A DNA stretch of 64,000 nt from Trichoplax adhaerens. Taxonomy: Eukaryota; Placozoa; Uniplacotomia; Trichoplacea; Trichoplacidae. Below are positions 27,316 through 41,200 of the stretch, piece after piece (the stretch's first letter is position 1; every line of letters starts with the position of its first letter). The position numbers and the translations under genes are program-made. Location: positions 4,937,479-5,001,478 of the forward strand of contig NW_002060947.1 of the NCBI RefSeq assembly GCF_000150275.1, read 5' to 3'. Under the pieces are notes generated by a model that was not told the DNA's origin, searched no databases, and saw only the letters and a program-made list of their open reading frames with translations.

Positions 27316-27854
27316 GTAGATACTCTATTAATCATGTTGTACAAGTTTTTATTTATATAAGCAAAATCTGATCAATATTTTATTATATGGATATATGACA
27401 AACATTCTACTAGTATAGTAATAGCAACAATCCAAGTTTTGACGCAGATATCTTTGGATAGGTTTACTATACTAAGTCATTTTCTTGCTTAAATGCAATA
27501 CTTTAACTTTTCTACACACCTTTTTCTTGATCACCACAATAGATATCATTGATATAGAATTAAGTTTCCTTTTCGACGAAAATATTTCAAAGAACAGAGC
27601 ATTTTCTCCTTATCGCAGAATTAGCTGCCGTCGGTTTGATTAAGGTGATATTTATTAACTGATCGAATTTAGCCCAAAGGTAGTATTCACACCGGTTTGG
27701 TAATGTATAATTAATTTAATTATTGAAAGTGTTTTATTATATTAATAAGGATAGGGCAAATGAGATAACGAATCTCTGTGAGCGGATACCTCTTTCACGA
27801 TAAATATTCAACATACAGACAGATCTTGTTGCTAGATTGGGTTAGAACTCCAAC

Positions 27855-30800
27855 ATGGCTTCAACAAAATGGGGTTCAGCTTTAAAGAAAGCAGCAGCTG
27901 AATCTCGTGCTCAAGAATTAACATCAGGAATTAATCTAGCAGGACTGGACACTGCTACACCAGAATTATGTTTGAAATTAATTCGCCAACCGTCCGTTCA
28001 GAACTTTACAGCTCTGAAAAACTTTTTATCGCGATGCCAACAAACATGGATGATTCAATTTCTTGAAATTGAAGGGCTAAATGTTATCTTGGAAGTCCTA
28101 GAAATACTGTGTGATCGCGGTATCTCTAGTGTAATCGATGCATTTATTCAACTCGAATGTGTTAACTGTGTCAAAGCCATTATGAATTCGTCCGCTGGCA
28201 TAAATTACATCATCAACCATCGAGAATCATCACGAATGTTAGTCAAAGGTAATGTTGCTAGTAGTTTTCTTTATCAATTTTTTTCATTAGTTTCTTTTAT
28301 TGGTAGAAGTAGAATGCAGTAACCTATCGTACTGTATACTTCCACAAGGCATACTCTATAATTCTAAGTTTATAACACACAATCGTTGCAAACCGAAGTT
28401 TGTGTGACTGTAAAATCACAAGTTTTCGACAGGAAATGCTTTTTCTAGTAAATTATCTACTGTACGGTTTACTAACTCTGCCAATCTCCTTTCGTGAAAA
28501 GTTACAATTAACTTGCAGATAGGAGGTTATGATTATGCTGATATTATTTTTAACCCTATCTATTCCTCGAACTGATTTACTTTATTGTTACTAGCGTACT
28601 AGGATAAACATCAAATTCACTACAGTTATAGCTAGCGCTGCAAATATTTCAATATATATTAGAACTTGCACACAAGAACGGGTTAATTTTATAGTAGCTC
28701 TTTTGGTAGTCAACTAGTGAAATGATTATCCTTTTCTGTTGTTTATATTATACCAATAAAGGTATAGAATGTAGAAATGTAAGGAAATATGTCTATACGA
28801 TACGCATATGTGTATCTATAGCTAATTAACTGCATTAAATCAATCTTATCTATTTTATACGTACGCAGCATTTGATTCCGGAAGTGTTATGGTCAAAAAG
28901 CAAGTAGTCGAGTTGCTTTCTGCTGTTTCAGTTTATTCAGATGAGGGTTATGATATGGTATTGGACAGCTTGCAAACTTTTAAGGTAGGAAGAAGGTTCC
29001 TACTATAGTATGGCACGTAAAATACCCTCATTATTTCTTAATAATTAATAGGAGCAAATGTCTATTTAGTGAATATTGTAGTTACCATCTCAACTTCAAG
29101 TGATTCTAATTATCTTATACATATTTGGCTTACTGTAGGAAGAATACCAAGAAAAATCTCGGTTTAGCGCTATTGTTGATGAACTGAGAGAAGCAGAAGT
29201 AATTTCGTATCAAGTAGCTGTACTGGCATTAATAAATTGCTTAATTATAGCAGCAGCCGATTTTGATCAAAGGATTATGATCAGAAATGAATTCATTAGT
29301 TAGTCTTTGAAATCGTAGCAAATTTAAAGAATATTAAATAAGAATAAGTTTTTGCCAATTAACCATTAAACAAATATATGATGATATTTATTAATATGAA
29401 TGCAGCAACTTTGAGTTAGATTTAAGCATTTTTTCAGTATCCAAATATTCTATTTTAATAGGTCTAGGACTATTGGATGTATTAACTAAGTTAAGGTAAA
29501 TTCTATAATACTTAAAATAGATTCTGAATTACATATCTTGAAATTGTGGTAAATCGTAAGGTAGAAACTGATTTCAGAAGAATTGTAATTACCAAAAAAG
29601 TAATGAATTGAGATAATAACGAAAACTTTGTCATTTTGTCATGTCGAATGTATTATTTTAACCGGTATTCAATATCTATATTACCTAGTTAAGAAGATCA
29701 TTTTCAAATCTACTTGCTATAATTATTTTAATATTTAGAGATTCTGATGACAATGATCTTCGAACTCAATTGGATGTCTATGATAATCGATATACAAATG
29801 ACGAAGAAGAATTGTTAAACAGAGTGGATGTCGAAACTTCAACGTGCAATCATATGAGCTTGTTTAATGCCCTATATGGAAAGGTATAAGTACTCCAATT
29901 ATAAATACTTATTTAGCAATATAAATCGGATTACTCAAAGTATTTTTAGCGTACGATACTTCCTACAAAGTTCGCTTAAATCAATTAAATCAAGGGTGTA
30001 TATTAACGCAATTATGCTGTTTGCAATATTTTTACTACACTATCGCAATGCTTATTTCTCTGATTATTTTTACAGGTGCATGATAAAGCTAATCTCCTTC
30101 ATTTACTCAAGAGTATTACATATCATCTCTATTCCATTCCAACCGATTCGGAGCATTCAGAAGATATCTGGCAAATTTTAGACTCGTTGATATTTGATGT
30201 GGTGAACAGCGATACTATCAAGAGCATCACAAGTATGAAGCAAAAAAATGCTGAAAAATTTCGAATTAGCATGGAGAAAGTGACTAGAACTACAGCTAAT
30301 CAAGGAGTACAGACTGAACATAAAGATGAAGTTGATTCCGCCATAGCTGTCAACGTTGCTTCAAGAGTTACAGCGGCCCCTCCACCGCCACCACCACCAC
30401 CACCACCACCTCCTCCACCCGGTCCAAGTGGAAGTGCACCACCGGCTCCACCACCACCACCACCACCACCACCTCCACCACCTCCTGGAGGAATTCTACC
30501 ACCACCACCACCGCCACCACCACCTGGACCTGGAGGAATTCCTCCACCACCACCACCTGGACCTGGAGGAATTCCTCCACCACCACCACCACCACCACCT
30601 GGACCTGGAGGAATTCCTCCACCACCGCCACCACCTCCTGGACTTGGAGGAATTCCTCCACCACCGCCACCACCTCCTGGACCTGGAGGAATTCCTCCAC
30701 CACCGCCACCACCTGGACCTGGAGGAATCCCACCGCCGCCACCGCCACCTGGACCTGGAGGAGTTCCACCACCGCCACCACCTATGGGAGCTGGCGGTAT

Positions 30801-33800
30801 TCGACCACCACCTCCTCCATTTGGAGGGCCTCTTCCACCACCAACACTAGTAGCTGGCTACGGGCAAGCACCGCCTAGACAACGAAAGCCATCTAAGAAA
30901 ATGAAAACGTTAAACTGGAGCAAGTTAACAGAACGCCAAGTCAAAAGCGAAAACTTTTGGAGTAAAATCAGCACTAAAGAACCTGCCGAAGAGGAAATTG
31001 ATTACGCTACCATTGAAGATTTATTTTGCAAGAAAGAAATAAAGAAAGCGCAATCGAGTGAAAAGAAAAAGAAAGAGCCAACTGAGGTGGGGCTTGAATA
31101 AATTACTATTATAAGCAATATTGGAATATCGACAACTATACATGTATGTGTCAAGTGCTCATGAAATTTTAATTTGCCATTATCTAGATTACCTTACTGG
31201 ATGGAAAGCGTTCCTTAAATGTCAACGTATTTCTTAAACAGTTTAGGAAGTAAGTAATACCAATTATTACTATTTGGGCTAATTATATTATGTTATTAAT
31301 TAATGGATATTGAATGATAATAATGATTATTCAATTCCACGAATTAATTATCACTAATACCCTCTGTTTGAATGTTTCTCGAAAACTTTTAAGTATGACA
31401 AGCGAAGAATTGATTGAATGTTTAAAACAAGGAGATAAAGATAAATTTGGAGTGGAGAAACTTAAATTGATGATGAAATTATTACCAACGACGGATGAGG
31501 TTTGATATCATCACCTTGATCTTCAGTCTAAATAATCTATTTTAAGTGCCCATTTATCAATTTAGCGATGTTATGGTTATTATCTTGTTGGAAAATAATC
31601 TAATAGATATATCTCGATCAGTACTTTAAACTATTCAAACACTAGCAAGACAGTTTAGCAGTCCTTTACTCAGTATTGTTCTAGAATATTTATACAACTG
31701 TTAATATTAGCACTGTGTCATAATCTTATATGATTTTGTGGATAAAATTCATTATCGTTTCTAATTCAGATTAAGGAATTAAAAGCCTTTAAAGGAGACA
31801 CTACAAAACTGGGCCCAGCTGAAAAATTTCTTTTAATGCTGTTGGGGCTACCAGGGTAAAGATTAAAGTCGTTTTAGAATCATTCCGTTAGAAACTTTCT
31901 TCAACCTTTCGAAATTTGCTTGAAGCCTTGAAATATTCTATAGTAATTAAATAAAATTGACTTAATTGTGATACTTACCTCCTTAATATAGCTATAAACT
32001 ACGTATTGAAGGATTAATCTTAAAGGATGAATTTTCTACCTCATTGGAATATCTTAACGTCAGTTTACAGACCATTTTAAATGCTTTGGATGGTAAGTGT
32101 AGTACTACTATAGGCAATTTTAGCAATCAGCATATGCTTTAAAAAGCGAAAATTTCGTATTTAAATAAGATTCATTGACATTGCAACTTAAGTAGTCATC
32201 ACTTACAGTTAAATATCCCAAGAGAGACGCCAGTTTCTGCCTCTTTGTCATTTCTGGCCTCTGTAATTCTCAATAGATATAGGGATACTGCAAAGTAAAT
32301 GCAACGTTGATACTAGCAAATGTTGAGAAAGAATCATAATTTATAGCCTATTTATTAGAAAAAGTAGTTCTCTAAATGATTATGAATATGCAAAGTTCAT
32401 ATATCGCCGATCCGGTTGTAATGAATAGGCTAACCATTGATCTTGTATAGCAAATGTGTTTAATACATCCTGAAATTACTTTCGGAAAAGTTGATAGAAA
32501 AGTAAAAGGTTTATATAGCTGTGATATACTGCGTGTAATGACATATTATTTAAACGTGTACCGAACGATATACCTACATATATAAATGTGATTTTATGAT
32601 GATAAATTCGTGTCTAAATATAAATTTGCAGCGATATTACGCAATAAAGCAATGGAGAATGTTTTGGAGATTATATTAAAAACCGGCAATTTCATAAATG
32701 CGGTAATAGTATTTGCTTTAAATGTTTACAGTAGATATTGACTATTTTAGCAAAGCTAAAAATAAATTTCATTCAATAGGGTAGCTTTGCTGGGAATGCT
32801 CATGGTTTCAAGATAGGAACATTACTTAAATTAGGAGATACACGCGCTAATGTCCCTCGTATGACATTTATGCATTTTCTTGTTCAGGTATGCATTATTT
32901 TTAATCGGCAAGGTCTATAGCTACTACCTTAACCATATTAAACACTTAAATAAAAGTAAAAAGTATACGGCCATGAAATAATTTTCTTTATGGTTATTGA
33001 AATTTCAAGTAATACTTTTTTACACGAATGAGCCACTTTTATTTTAAGATGGTAGAGGACCGCCCAGAATGCAAAGGTTTTGTAGAGAGCTTAGCTCCTG
33101 TAGAAAAGGCTGTTAGGTACGATTACCGAATAAATTGAAAGATTTACCATGTTTCTTCTAAGAGCTACAATAAATAAAGTAAATTATTGTTCATTGAATT
33201 TCGTTTGATTCAGGGTCATCATGGATGCTTTAATTGGAGAATTTAGGGAGATATCTACGAAAGTAAAGAAACTCGATCAACAAATTGAAAATTCATCTGA
33301 AGACGTCAAAGAACAATTTGAAAAGTTTATCCAAGTAAGATTGACAGACTTGTAATATTACTACATAATGTGAATGTTGATGGTTGGTTAAAATTTGCAT
33401 GTAGACTAACGGCTAAGCTTGTTTCTACGGTGGCAGTTAATCGTCTTACTGTCTTCTTTCGTGAGAGGAATAGATTTTTTCGAAGTCAATAAGATTATTT
33501 TTACTAATATAAAATTTTCAATAATAGGAATGTCAGCTTGAATTAAAATCCGTTGAAGATACGATCGAAAATGTTAATTCCTTGAAGAGCCAGTGTGCCA
33601 AATTTTATTGTGAAGATGAGAAATCATTTAAATTAGAGGAGATTTTTTCGATCTTTCATAGATTTGCCTCCAATTTCAAAAAATGTGTCGATGTAAGTAA
33701 AACCTAGTAAAGTGACAACAACAGAGTGCATCAGGCTAAAATCTGAATCATTATATTCAATAGCATCTTAATTAGTTTAACCAACTCTTCTTATTTGTTT

Positions 33801-36111
33801 GTTTCTTGCTTTACTTTCAACTTTGAAATGCTTTTTCCGTACTAATCTCGAGGATACGAGTACTACTTTTAAATTTCACTCGTAATATAACTCTAAAATT
33901 AGTATCTACGCACTTGATATTTCATAGGAGAACCAACAGCGTATAAAATTAGAAAATAAAAAAGCTGAACAAGCTAAGCGCCAAAAGAAAATGAGCGTGC
34001 CGGCTTTTTCATTAGGAAACGGTATTGGCACGAAAAGGAGTTTAAGTGTAAGCGAGCATAGCAAACCGAAAGATGAAGGCTGTATAGTAGACAATCTCCT
34101 AAGCGAGATCAGACAAGGATTTGAGCTAAAGCCTCGTAGAAGTCGACGTAAATCATATCAAGAGAGTTCTGGTGATGAAAAGCAAAAATCTATTGCTGAG
34201 ATTGAGAAGAAAGTGTTAGGGGGTGATAATGATGCTGGAGAAATCGCTATACAGGAATGTGAAATAAAGCCAGAGAATACAATTGAGTTATTATCGCGTC
34301 CTAGTCCGACTAAATCTTCAAAATCTGCCGATACTGACCAATCTGGAATTAAAATTTCAATTCCAAACGGTAGCAAAGTAAACTGTGTGCAGGGTCTGAA
34401 ACTAGAATCAGCCATTGCAGAGAGTAAGTTGGAAGAAGTTATAGCAAAGACTAGTGACAATTCAGGAATACCGGAGAAAGCTGGTGAAATAAAGAAGATA
34501 AACACAGCTGCATCTACCAAAAATTCTCATGATGATGAAAGCAATTTAATTAACGACGACGATAACAAGTTAGTTAAGAAAAAATCTGAGAATTCATCCG
34601 ACTCAACCAAGGACTTGAACTCGTCTCTAGATACTAATGAGGCAAAGAAGCCAGTTAGCATTCAGAGCGATTCCACTCGGCCAATAAAACAGGAACCCTC
34701 GATAGTGACTGAAGTTATCGTTCCTAAGGAAATTTCTGTAATGGCGACAGGCACTGAAATGACAGAAGCAAAAATTTCGATGCCTACGGAAATAATACAC
34801 GAAGAACAACCCGATATGCAAGCAAGTCAGACGGCCATATTACACGAAAATCAGGGTAGAAATATTGATGAACATCTCCAGGCAAACAAGCTAAGCCGTC
34901 AAGCCACGTATACGAAAGGAAAAGTCAAGAAGATGCCAACAAGAGTAGAGGCCGTTACAGTTGGAACGAATAAGGTCCAAGTTGCAAAGGCATCAGAAAT
35001 GATTTATTCAGCTGAGGTAGTTGAAGATGTTCCAGTGGTTGTGGAAAGCAAAGCCATTGAACCTGATGAATTGCAAGTGGAAATTGTTGATAACCGACAA
35101 CAGGTAACAATATCATCCGAAATATCAACTAATTCATTAGAGGACACTGAGGAAAATCAGATACCAGAGACTGCTCAACAAGAAGCAAATAATGAAGCGG
35201 CAACGGAAATTCCTGCCCATCTGAATTTGTCAACACCAATTCCAGCACAGCAACAGTGTGTAGTTAATGATAGCAATGAAAGAACAGGTTTGAAATCAAC
35301 CTCAAGTGAGAAATCCGATCCAGTAGGCTCTCCACCTCCGAATATGGAAGTAAGCAGTCGAACTACTGATACTGCTGGCCAGAAAGATATCTTAATTCGT
35401 AATGAGACTAATGCAAATAAATCGCAATCTAAGTCCGATTCGGCTTCGAAATCTAAGTCTTCAGCGAAGAAAAAGAGTTTAAAAACGTCCGATAAAAAAT
35501 CTGGCTCGACGAAAAAGAATAAAAGTAAAAGTGAAAAGCCTGACGAGAATACTAATAAGAATAAAAGTAAAAGCGAAAAGCCTAATGAGAACATTAATAA
35601 GAATAAAAGTAAAAGCGAAAAGCCGGACGAGAATGTTAATAAGAATAAAAGTAAAAGTGAAAAGCCAGAAGAGAATATTAACAAGAATAAAAGTAAAAGT
35701 GATAAGCCTGAAGAGAATACAAACAAGGCAGGAAAGAAAGCAGGTACAAAAGTGTCTAGAAGTACGCTTATCGTTAACACCGATTATTCCAGGTCAAAAA
35801 GTGAATCTAAACCCCAAACTGATAATAAAGAAACTAAAGAAGCGAAACCAACACCGCCTAAGGATACTCTAAAAGTTAATCAACCCTCTACCAGAACAGA
35901 CGAAAAACTGCCAGAATTGAAACAACACAGTTCAAGTGAAGAGGCATCTGCAATGGTATCAGATAATGAAGTAGAAATGCGTCAAGAAGGTGAAAAGAAG
36001 CTAACATCTAAGAGGAAAAAGAAAACGAAAATGTCCTTTAAAACTTTCGGCCGCTTATTTAATATTCAACGTCGTCCTAAGCACGATAATGATGATGATT
36101 CACGTTTATAA
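27855..36111 (+). CDS. INF2: INF2-like formin, copy A
   Basis: Sixteen exons: 27855-28248, 28869-28984, 29139-29298, 29462-29495, 29739-29883, 30076-31086, 31188-31249, 31394-31499, 31770-31855, 31992-32092, 32632-32702, 32780-32887, 33049-33116, 33214-33334, 33528-33692, 33928-36111; 1643 residues. Residues 1-370 form the armadillo-type inhibitory region (DID), with PSVQNFTALKNFLSRC, AIMNSSAGINYII and VMVKKQVVELLSAVSVYS as in INF2. A proline-rich FH1 lies at about 385-550, with GPGGIPPPPPP units. FH2 begins near 558 (KKMKTLNWSKL) and keeps GFKIGTLLKLGDTRA. A WH2/DAD-like CIVDNLLSEIRQGFELK follows at about 968. The long acidic, lysine-rich tail carries five 14-residue repeats (about 35515-35725) and a basic end. 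The family nucleates and severs actin filaments, and DID-DAD contact autoinhibits it. The exon 6 donor (GAG|GTGGGG) is weak but its phase and the FH2 sequence require it. Confidence 0.93.
30378..30850 (+). repeat. FH1 proline-rich minisatellite in formin A
   Basis: CCACCACCA-type codons alternate with CCTGGACCTGGAGGAATTCC blocks, encoding about eight PGPGGIP-plus-polyproline units. Neighbouring units are almost identical in DNA, which indicates recent unit gain. The repeat also opens long frames in the other two forward frames and on the minus strand. These are artefacts of repeat composition. Confidence 0.88.
35515..35725 (+). repeat. 42-bp coding repeat in formin A tail, five copies
   Basis: Each copy encodes KNKSKSEKPDENTN or a close variant (N/D, T/I/V and E/D changes). 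The repeat is in frame, highly charged and probably disordered. The tail of formin B has no counterpart, so the array arose after the two genes separated or was lost from B. Confidence 0.92.
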
Positions 36112-38230
36112 TTATAATAAGGACAAAAATGATAGTTAGTAGTTTTTAAATATGAAATCTTTTAAAAGCAGATCTAAGCATTAACATTTGTTTTAAATTG
36201 GCTTGATAACTATTTCAAAGTATTATCATCAAGTCATCTCTAGAGGGAGTACGGCAGTTGAAAGCCACTTAGACTAAGCCAGAACGTTTTATTTAAACAT
36301 ATTAGCCTTTAGTACACATTTTTTCAGCTGTAAGTAAATTAAAAATTTTCTAGACTTCATAATGAAAATATCCTGAAGATCCGCGTAAAGATCCGTCTTT
36401 CTTAATTAAAACCAATATTGAAACAATATGAGATACATGTAACAAGCAAGAAATATTTTACCTTGACCAAGTCTTTCATATTTTATATCATGCAATAGCT
36501 AAAGTTATCTGTTTTATCTGGAAATGCAGCATTTTTTATGCTTGTAATTATGAATTCTGTGCTTAAATTAGTCCTAAGTAATTAAAACTGGTGACTAATT
36601 GAATTATTGACATAAGAAATAATACAAATGGCAGATGAAGATGATTTTTTTGTAACATCCTTTTAAAATTATAGCGCTATGGGTTATGCAATCTCTGATT
36701 TATACCTTATAGTATCGTAATTAGTCGCGTGTTAAGCTTAGGTTTGACTTTTTTCTTGAAAAAGTAAATAAGTTTTCTTTCAAAGTGCAAGAGTATTAGC
36801 CAAATTGGTTACTAATTTCTGGTAATATGTCAGAAGTTACCTGTAGAAAATAATTATTAACAGCTCATGCATTCTCTGTTACATGGAAGTGAATATAGAG
36901 ATATAATGTTCGCCAAAACATAATACAAAATGTATACATTACCCTATTTTGCCAATCTTGGAAAGACTAAAGGCTTTTAAATAATGTTGATCGGCTACCG
37001 ACCTGTATCCATTGAAATTTGGTAGCGGATGTAAAATTAGAACTGTTATTGCATCAATTAGACATGATTATTTGATTTTGGCCTTGAAAATATTATTATT
37101 AAATTTTTTTTAAACTCAACTGGAACCAATGATGTACATATTCATTTAATTACCCCGGCAGAGTATACTGAGAAGCTGAAATAGTTAATTATTTAATATC
37201 CTGATTGCTATTACAGCAAGAATGAAAGAGCTATAACTATCCTGAATTTAAACTGAATTACAGTAGATAGCTATATTGAAGCTAAACGATTCTAACTATT
37301 AGCTATTGACTGAATGATCTATTTACTATCTGTTAAATAATTTGAAGTGACTCAATTTTGATGTGCGATGGATATTCGTAGAATATTTCAATTACCACCG
37401 CACGATAATAGAACCTTGCTAGACCATATTAGCAGTACGTACAAATAATCGAGATTTCCTTTTGCATCTATCTATAAAGCTGATCGTTGCATAATCAAGT
37501 GTAGAAATAAGTTATAACAAATAAAGGTCATGTGGGCAATTGAATAATAATTGTCAGGCAAATTTGGAGACAATTCCCATCTGTTACTGTTTGGTAAGAA
37601 TAAATGGTAATCGTTCCTCCAGACACTGCGTTTACTCTAACATAACCTACATTGGCTATTTATTTCCATCAGCAAGATGGTTTACTAAGCCACGTGATTA
37701 GAGCGTAGATTAAAAATATTAGTTTTATTGGGAAGGGATTAACCCAAAAAGAAATTTTTGTTGTCATGAATGATATTGGTTATAAAATGGAATCATATGT
37801 TGCATTGGTACATATTGCATATATTACAGAAATGGAATAGTGTTTTCTATCGAAATTTGAGAATCCAACCATAGTATCAATAACTCACTATGAATATTTA
37901 GGAGAAGTATATTTCTATTCTAAGTTATGATATCAAAAACCTGTTGATATTTAATTTCTTTCTTGATTTGTTTTTGGTTTCTACTATTCGTCGCAAGTAA
38001 CGTGATTGGATACTTAGAGGCTGCATTACTATTTAATGATCTATCATTAATAGGTAGTTTTTCACATTGAGTTAAACTACGATTTTTATTTATTTTTGGA
38101 GATATACAGAACGTGATTTACAGCCGTTCTGTCTCAACGGAATGAAAATGAGTAGTCAATAAGGACGGAAATTTAAAAAAATGTGACAGATTTAACATTA
38201 GAAGATATTATATATTGACAAAGGTTAACA
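36112..38230. other. Spacer between the two formin genes
   Basis: This 2.1 kb holds the 3' flank of formin A and the upstream region of formin B. It is AT-rich, with no recognisable open frame and none of the ACAGT clusters seen at the divergent promoters. Confidence 0.6.
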
Positions 38231-41200
38231 ATGTCGATTAAATGGAATTTAGCTCGTCAGAAAGCGGCTGAAGAAAGTCGTCGATTATCTTTTACATCAC
38301 ATATCGATTTAAATGGATTAGATAAAGTCGAACCAAATTTAGTTATCGATATAATACGACGCCCATCTATCCAGAATTATACATCGCTAAAGAAATTTCT
38401 ATCCAAATGCAATCGCCGTTGGTTAGAAAAATTTCTCAATATGGACGGAATGGAAGTGCTTCTAGAAACGATGGAAATATTATGTGATCAAGGCTGTGCT
38501 TCCGTTGCTGATGCTTTTATTCAATTGGAATGCATACTTTGTATAAAAGCAATTTTAAATTCAACAGCTGGCATTGAATACATCACTGACTGTAAGCAGG
38601 CTTCTCGTTTGATTGCTAAAGGTACTGTAGCTACGATATCTAAAATTTTTATTAGCAATCATCGAAATCGAATTCTTAATATTTCTATATAGTAATAAAT
38701 GGAATAATCATAAAATCAATCAAATTTATTCTTCTTTATATGCTATTGAGACTAATATAATTGTTCGGTTAAATTTCAAGAACATTTTAATGATCATTAA
38801 AAGTTTATTGGTTATTGATATTGTCAAAAATTAAATCATTATGGCTTATAGGATTCTTTAAGCAATATTTCAGTACAGATTTTATGTTGTTATTGACATT
38901 TTCACACATTAATACATTATTTCTATCAATCAATATTTTTCATCCGCTACGTATTAGTTGTTTACAGTTAGTAATAATTGCGAGAAAATGTAATCGCCTT
39001 GCTTAGTATCGTTTATAGCAATTCTAAGTTACGTAATCGAGTTTCAAATTTTAGGTAATCTGTGCATTTGTAAATCAAAATCGAATGAATATTCTCTATT
39101 TAGCTTTAAATTCTGAGAGTGTAATGGTCAGGAAGCAAATTGTTGAAATTTTATCTGCGATCAGCATGTATTCAGCTGAGGGCAGGGATGTTGTTATGGA
39201 AGCTTTAGAGAACTTTAAAGTAAGCTTGCAACTAAGATCGAAATTGTATGATGATCTTTACTATGTATCAACTCTAATGTTGAACAATTATTATGAAATG
39301 GGCATAATCAGGTGGATCAACTGCGAAAAAGTCCATATCAAATCATAATTGATGAATTACGAGATGAAAATATCACAGCTTACAAAGCTACCTTAGTAAC
39401 ATTTGTAAATTGCGTCCTAAGAGGAGAAGAAGATATCGATCGCCGAATTTTGTTAAGAAATGAAATGATAGGTAAAATTTTAATGTAAATCCTTAAAAAT
39501 TAAGTAGCGATAATTATTTAAATCTAAGCCAATTAGAAACTTAGCCAACCATGTAAATAAAGCTGTACAAGTTATACTTCTTAACATTTTAATGAAATTA
39601 TCAATCAATGCAGGTTACGGTCTATTAGATGTAATAAATAAATTAAGGTACCGAATTTAATTTACTAACTTAACTGAAATTTGTTTCATATAGATTTTTA
39701 TTATATATCAGTAACAATAGTGTCATGAAAGAAATTTTATATCTGTAGGCTAAATGATGATGACAAGGATCTTGAGATTCAAATTGCAACATTTGATGAA
39801 GAATTATCAAAAGATGAGCATCAGTTATTGGAACTAATAGATACTCCTAGAGAAGACAGTTTTCCGCATTTTCAACTATTTAATGCTATTTTTATAAAGG
39901 TTATCCCTAATTCTAGTTTTACGAATGATTGATAATAAATAATAATCTTATCGGAATCGACTTTAATTATGAATTTATAACCATATACGTATATGCCTAA
40001 TTTTTTTCAAATTTGCTTGTGGGTTACATTACAGCTAAGCAGCAACCCAACCTTACTCCATTATTTCAGGAATATTACTTACAATCTTAACTCAATATCG
40101 AATGATGATGTGAACTGTATAGAAGTGTGGAGACTATTGGATAAAGTAATTTATGAGATTGTCCACTTGGAAAAAGTAGAAAATTCTCAAGGAATTACCA
40201 AAAACTACGTAGAAAAATATCGTATTGATAACCGAAGGAAGTCTCAGAGGAAGATTAGTCATAGTCAAACTCAGACAGATTTGATTTTGGCCCAATTTGG
40301 TGTTGACCATTTGCAATCTAAAGAACTTGAAGGTCAGTCATTAAATCTTGAATTACCTGCTTCAGAGGCAAACGATTTGATATCTACCAGTTCGAGTACC
40401 ATGGATCGTACTGGTATCCTAAAAGAATTGCCTCCGAATGCTGCATCTACGGCAATTCTTACTGATTTACCCCAAACATCTCTATCTGTAATACCGGAAA
40501 CTAAAGAAAATTTGTCATTTTCGGGACCACCACCTCCTCCACCACCTCCGCCGCCACCACCACCACCACCAACACTCGAAATGGCTACTCCAGGAGGAAT
40601 TTTACCTCCTCCTCCTCCACCACCATTACCACCACCTGGAATGCCTGTCCTAGGAGAACCTACACCTCCTCTACCTGGAATGGCTACTCCAGGAGGACCT
40701 ATACCTCCTCCACCACCTGGAATAACTGCTTCAGGAGGACCTTTACCCCCTCCACCTGGAATGGCTACTCCAAGAGGACCTATACCTCCTCCACCTCCTC
40801 CACCCCCAGGAATAACTGCTCCAGGAGGACCTTTACCTCCACCACCACCTCCTCCACCGCCTGGAATGACTGCTCCATGTGGATCTTTACCTCCTCCACC
40901 ACCTCCTCCACCACCTGGAATGGCTATTCCAGGAGGAACTTTACCTCCTCCTCCTCCGCCAATGCCAGCTTCATCTGCTTCTAGATCGGAACAAGGATCT
41001 CATATCTACTCGTCAGCATATATTAAGGCTACTACAATAGGATTTGTTTTAAAAAAGCATCCAAGTAAGAAAATGCGTCATTTAAATTGGACGAAACTAG
41101 GTGCAAATTTTATCAGTAACGGTGGTGGGTCCAGCATATGGAGCAAATTATCTCACGAAGTTATAGAACAGCTTAATATTAATTATGAAGAAATTGAAGA

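Larger units (their letters stand above)
18041..27854. other. 9.8-kb region with no recognisable gene
   Basis: This is very AT-rich sequence between the PHF19-like stop and the first formin. The only open frames of 60-70 codons are at 20199-20384 (-), 20468-20653 (+), 21531-21740 (+) and 18150-18359 (+). None shows a domain, signal peptide or splice-supported extension. The first few hundred bases should include the PHF19-like 3' UTR, with an AATAAAATAAA string near 18632. The region contains a 131-bp tandem duplication and two sets of diverged duplications (listed separately). It could hold non-coding RNA or distal control elements, but nothing I see supports a specific call. Confidence 0.6.

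Noticed and set aside
30356-30850. Long His/Leu-rich (+) and Val-rich (-) open frames over the formin FH1
   Set aside because: They are frame-shifted readings of CCACCACC and GGAGGAATT repeats; the true frame encodes polyproline continuous with DID and FH2.
35515-35725. Regular repeat considered as a CRISPR array
   Set aside because: Copies are in-frame coding repeats without unique spacers, in a eukaryotic gene.
35175-35780. 201-codon hydrophobic frame on the minus strand
   Set aside because: It is the antisense of the lysine-rich tail repeat of formin A; AAA/AAG-rich codons read as Leu/Phe on the other strand.
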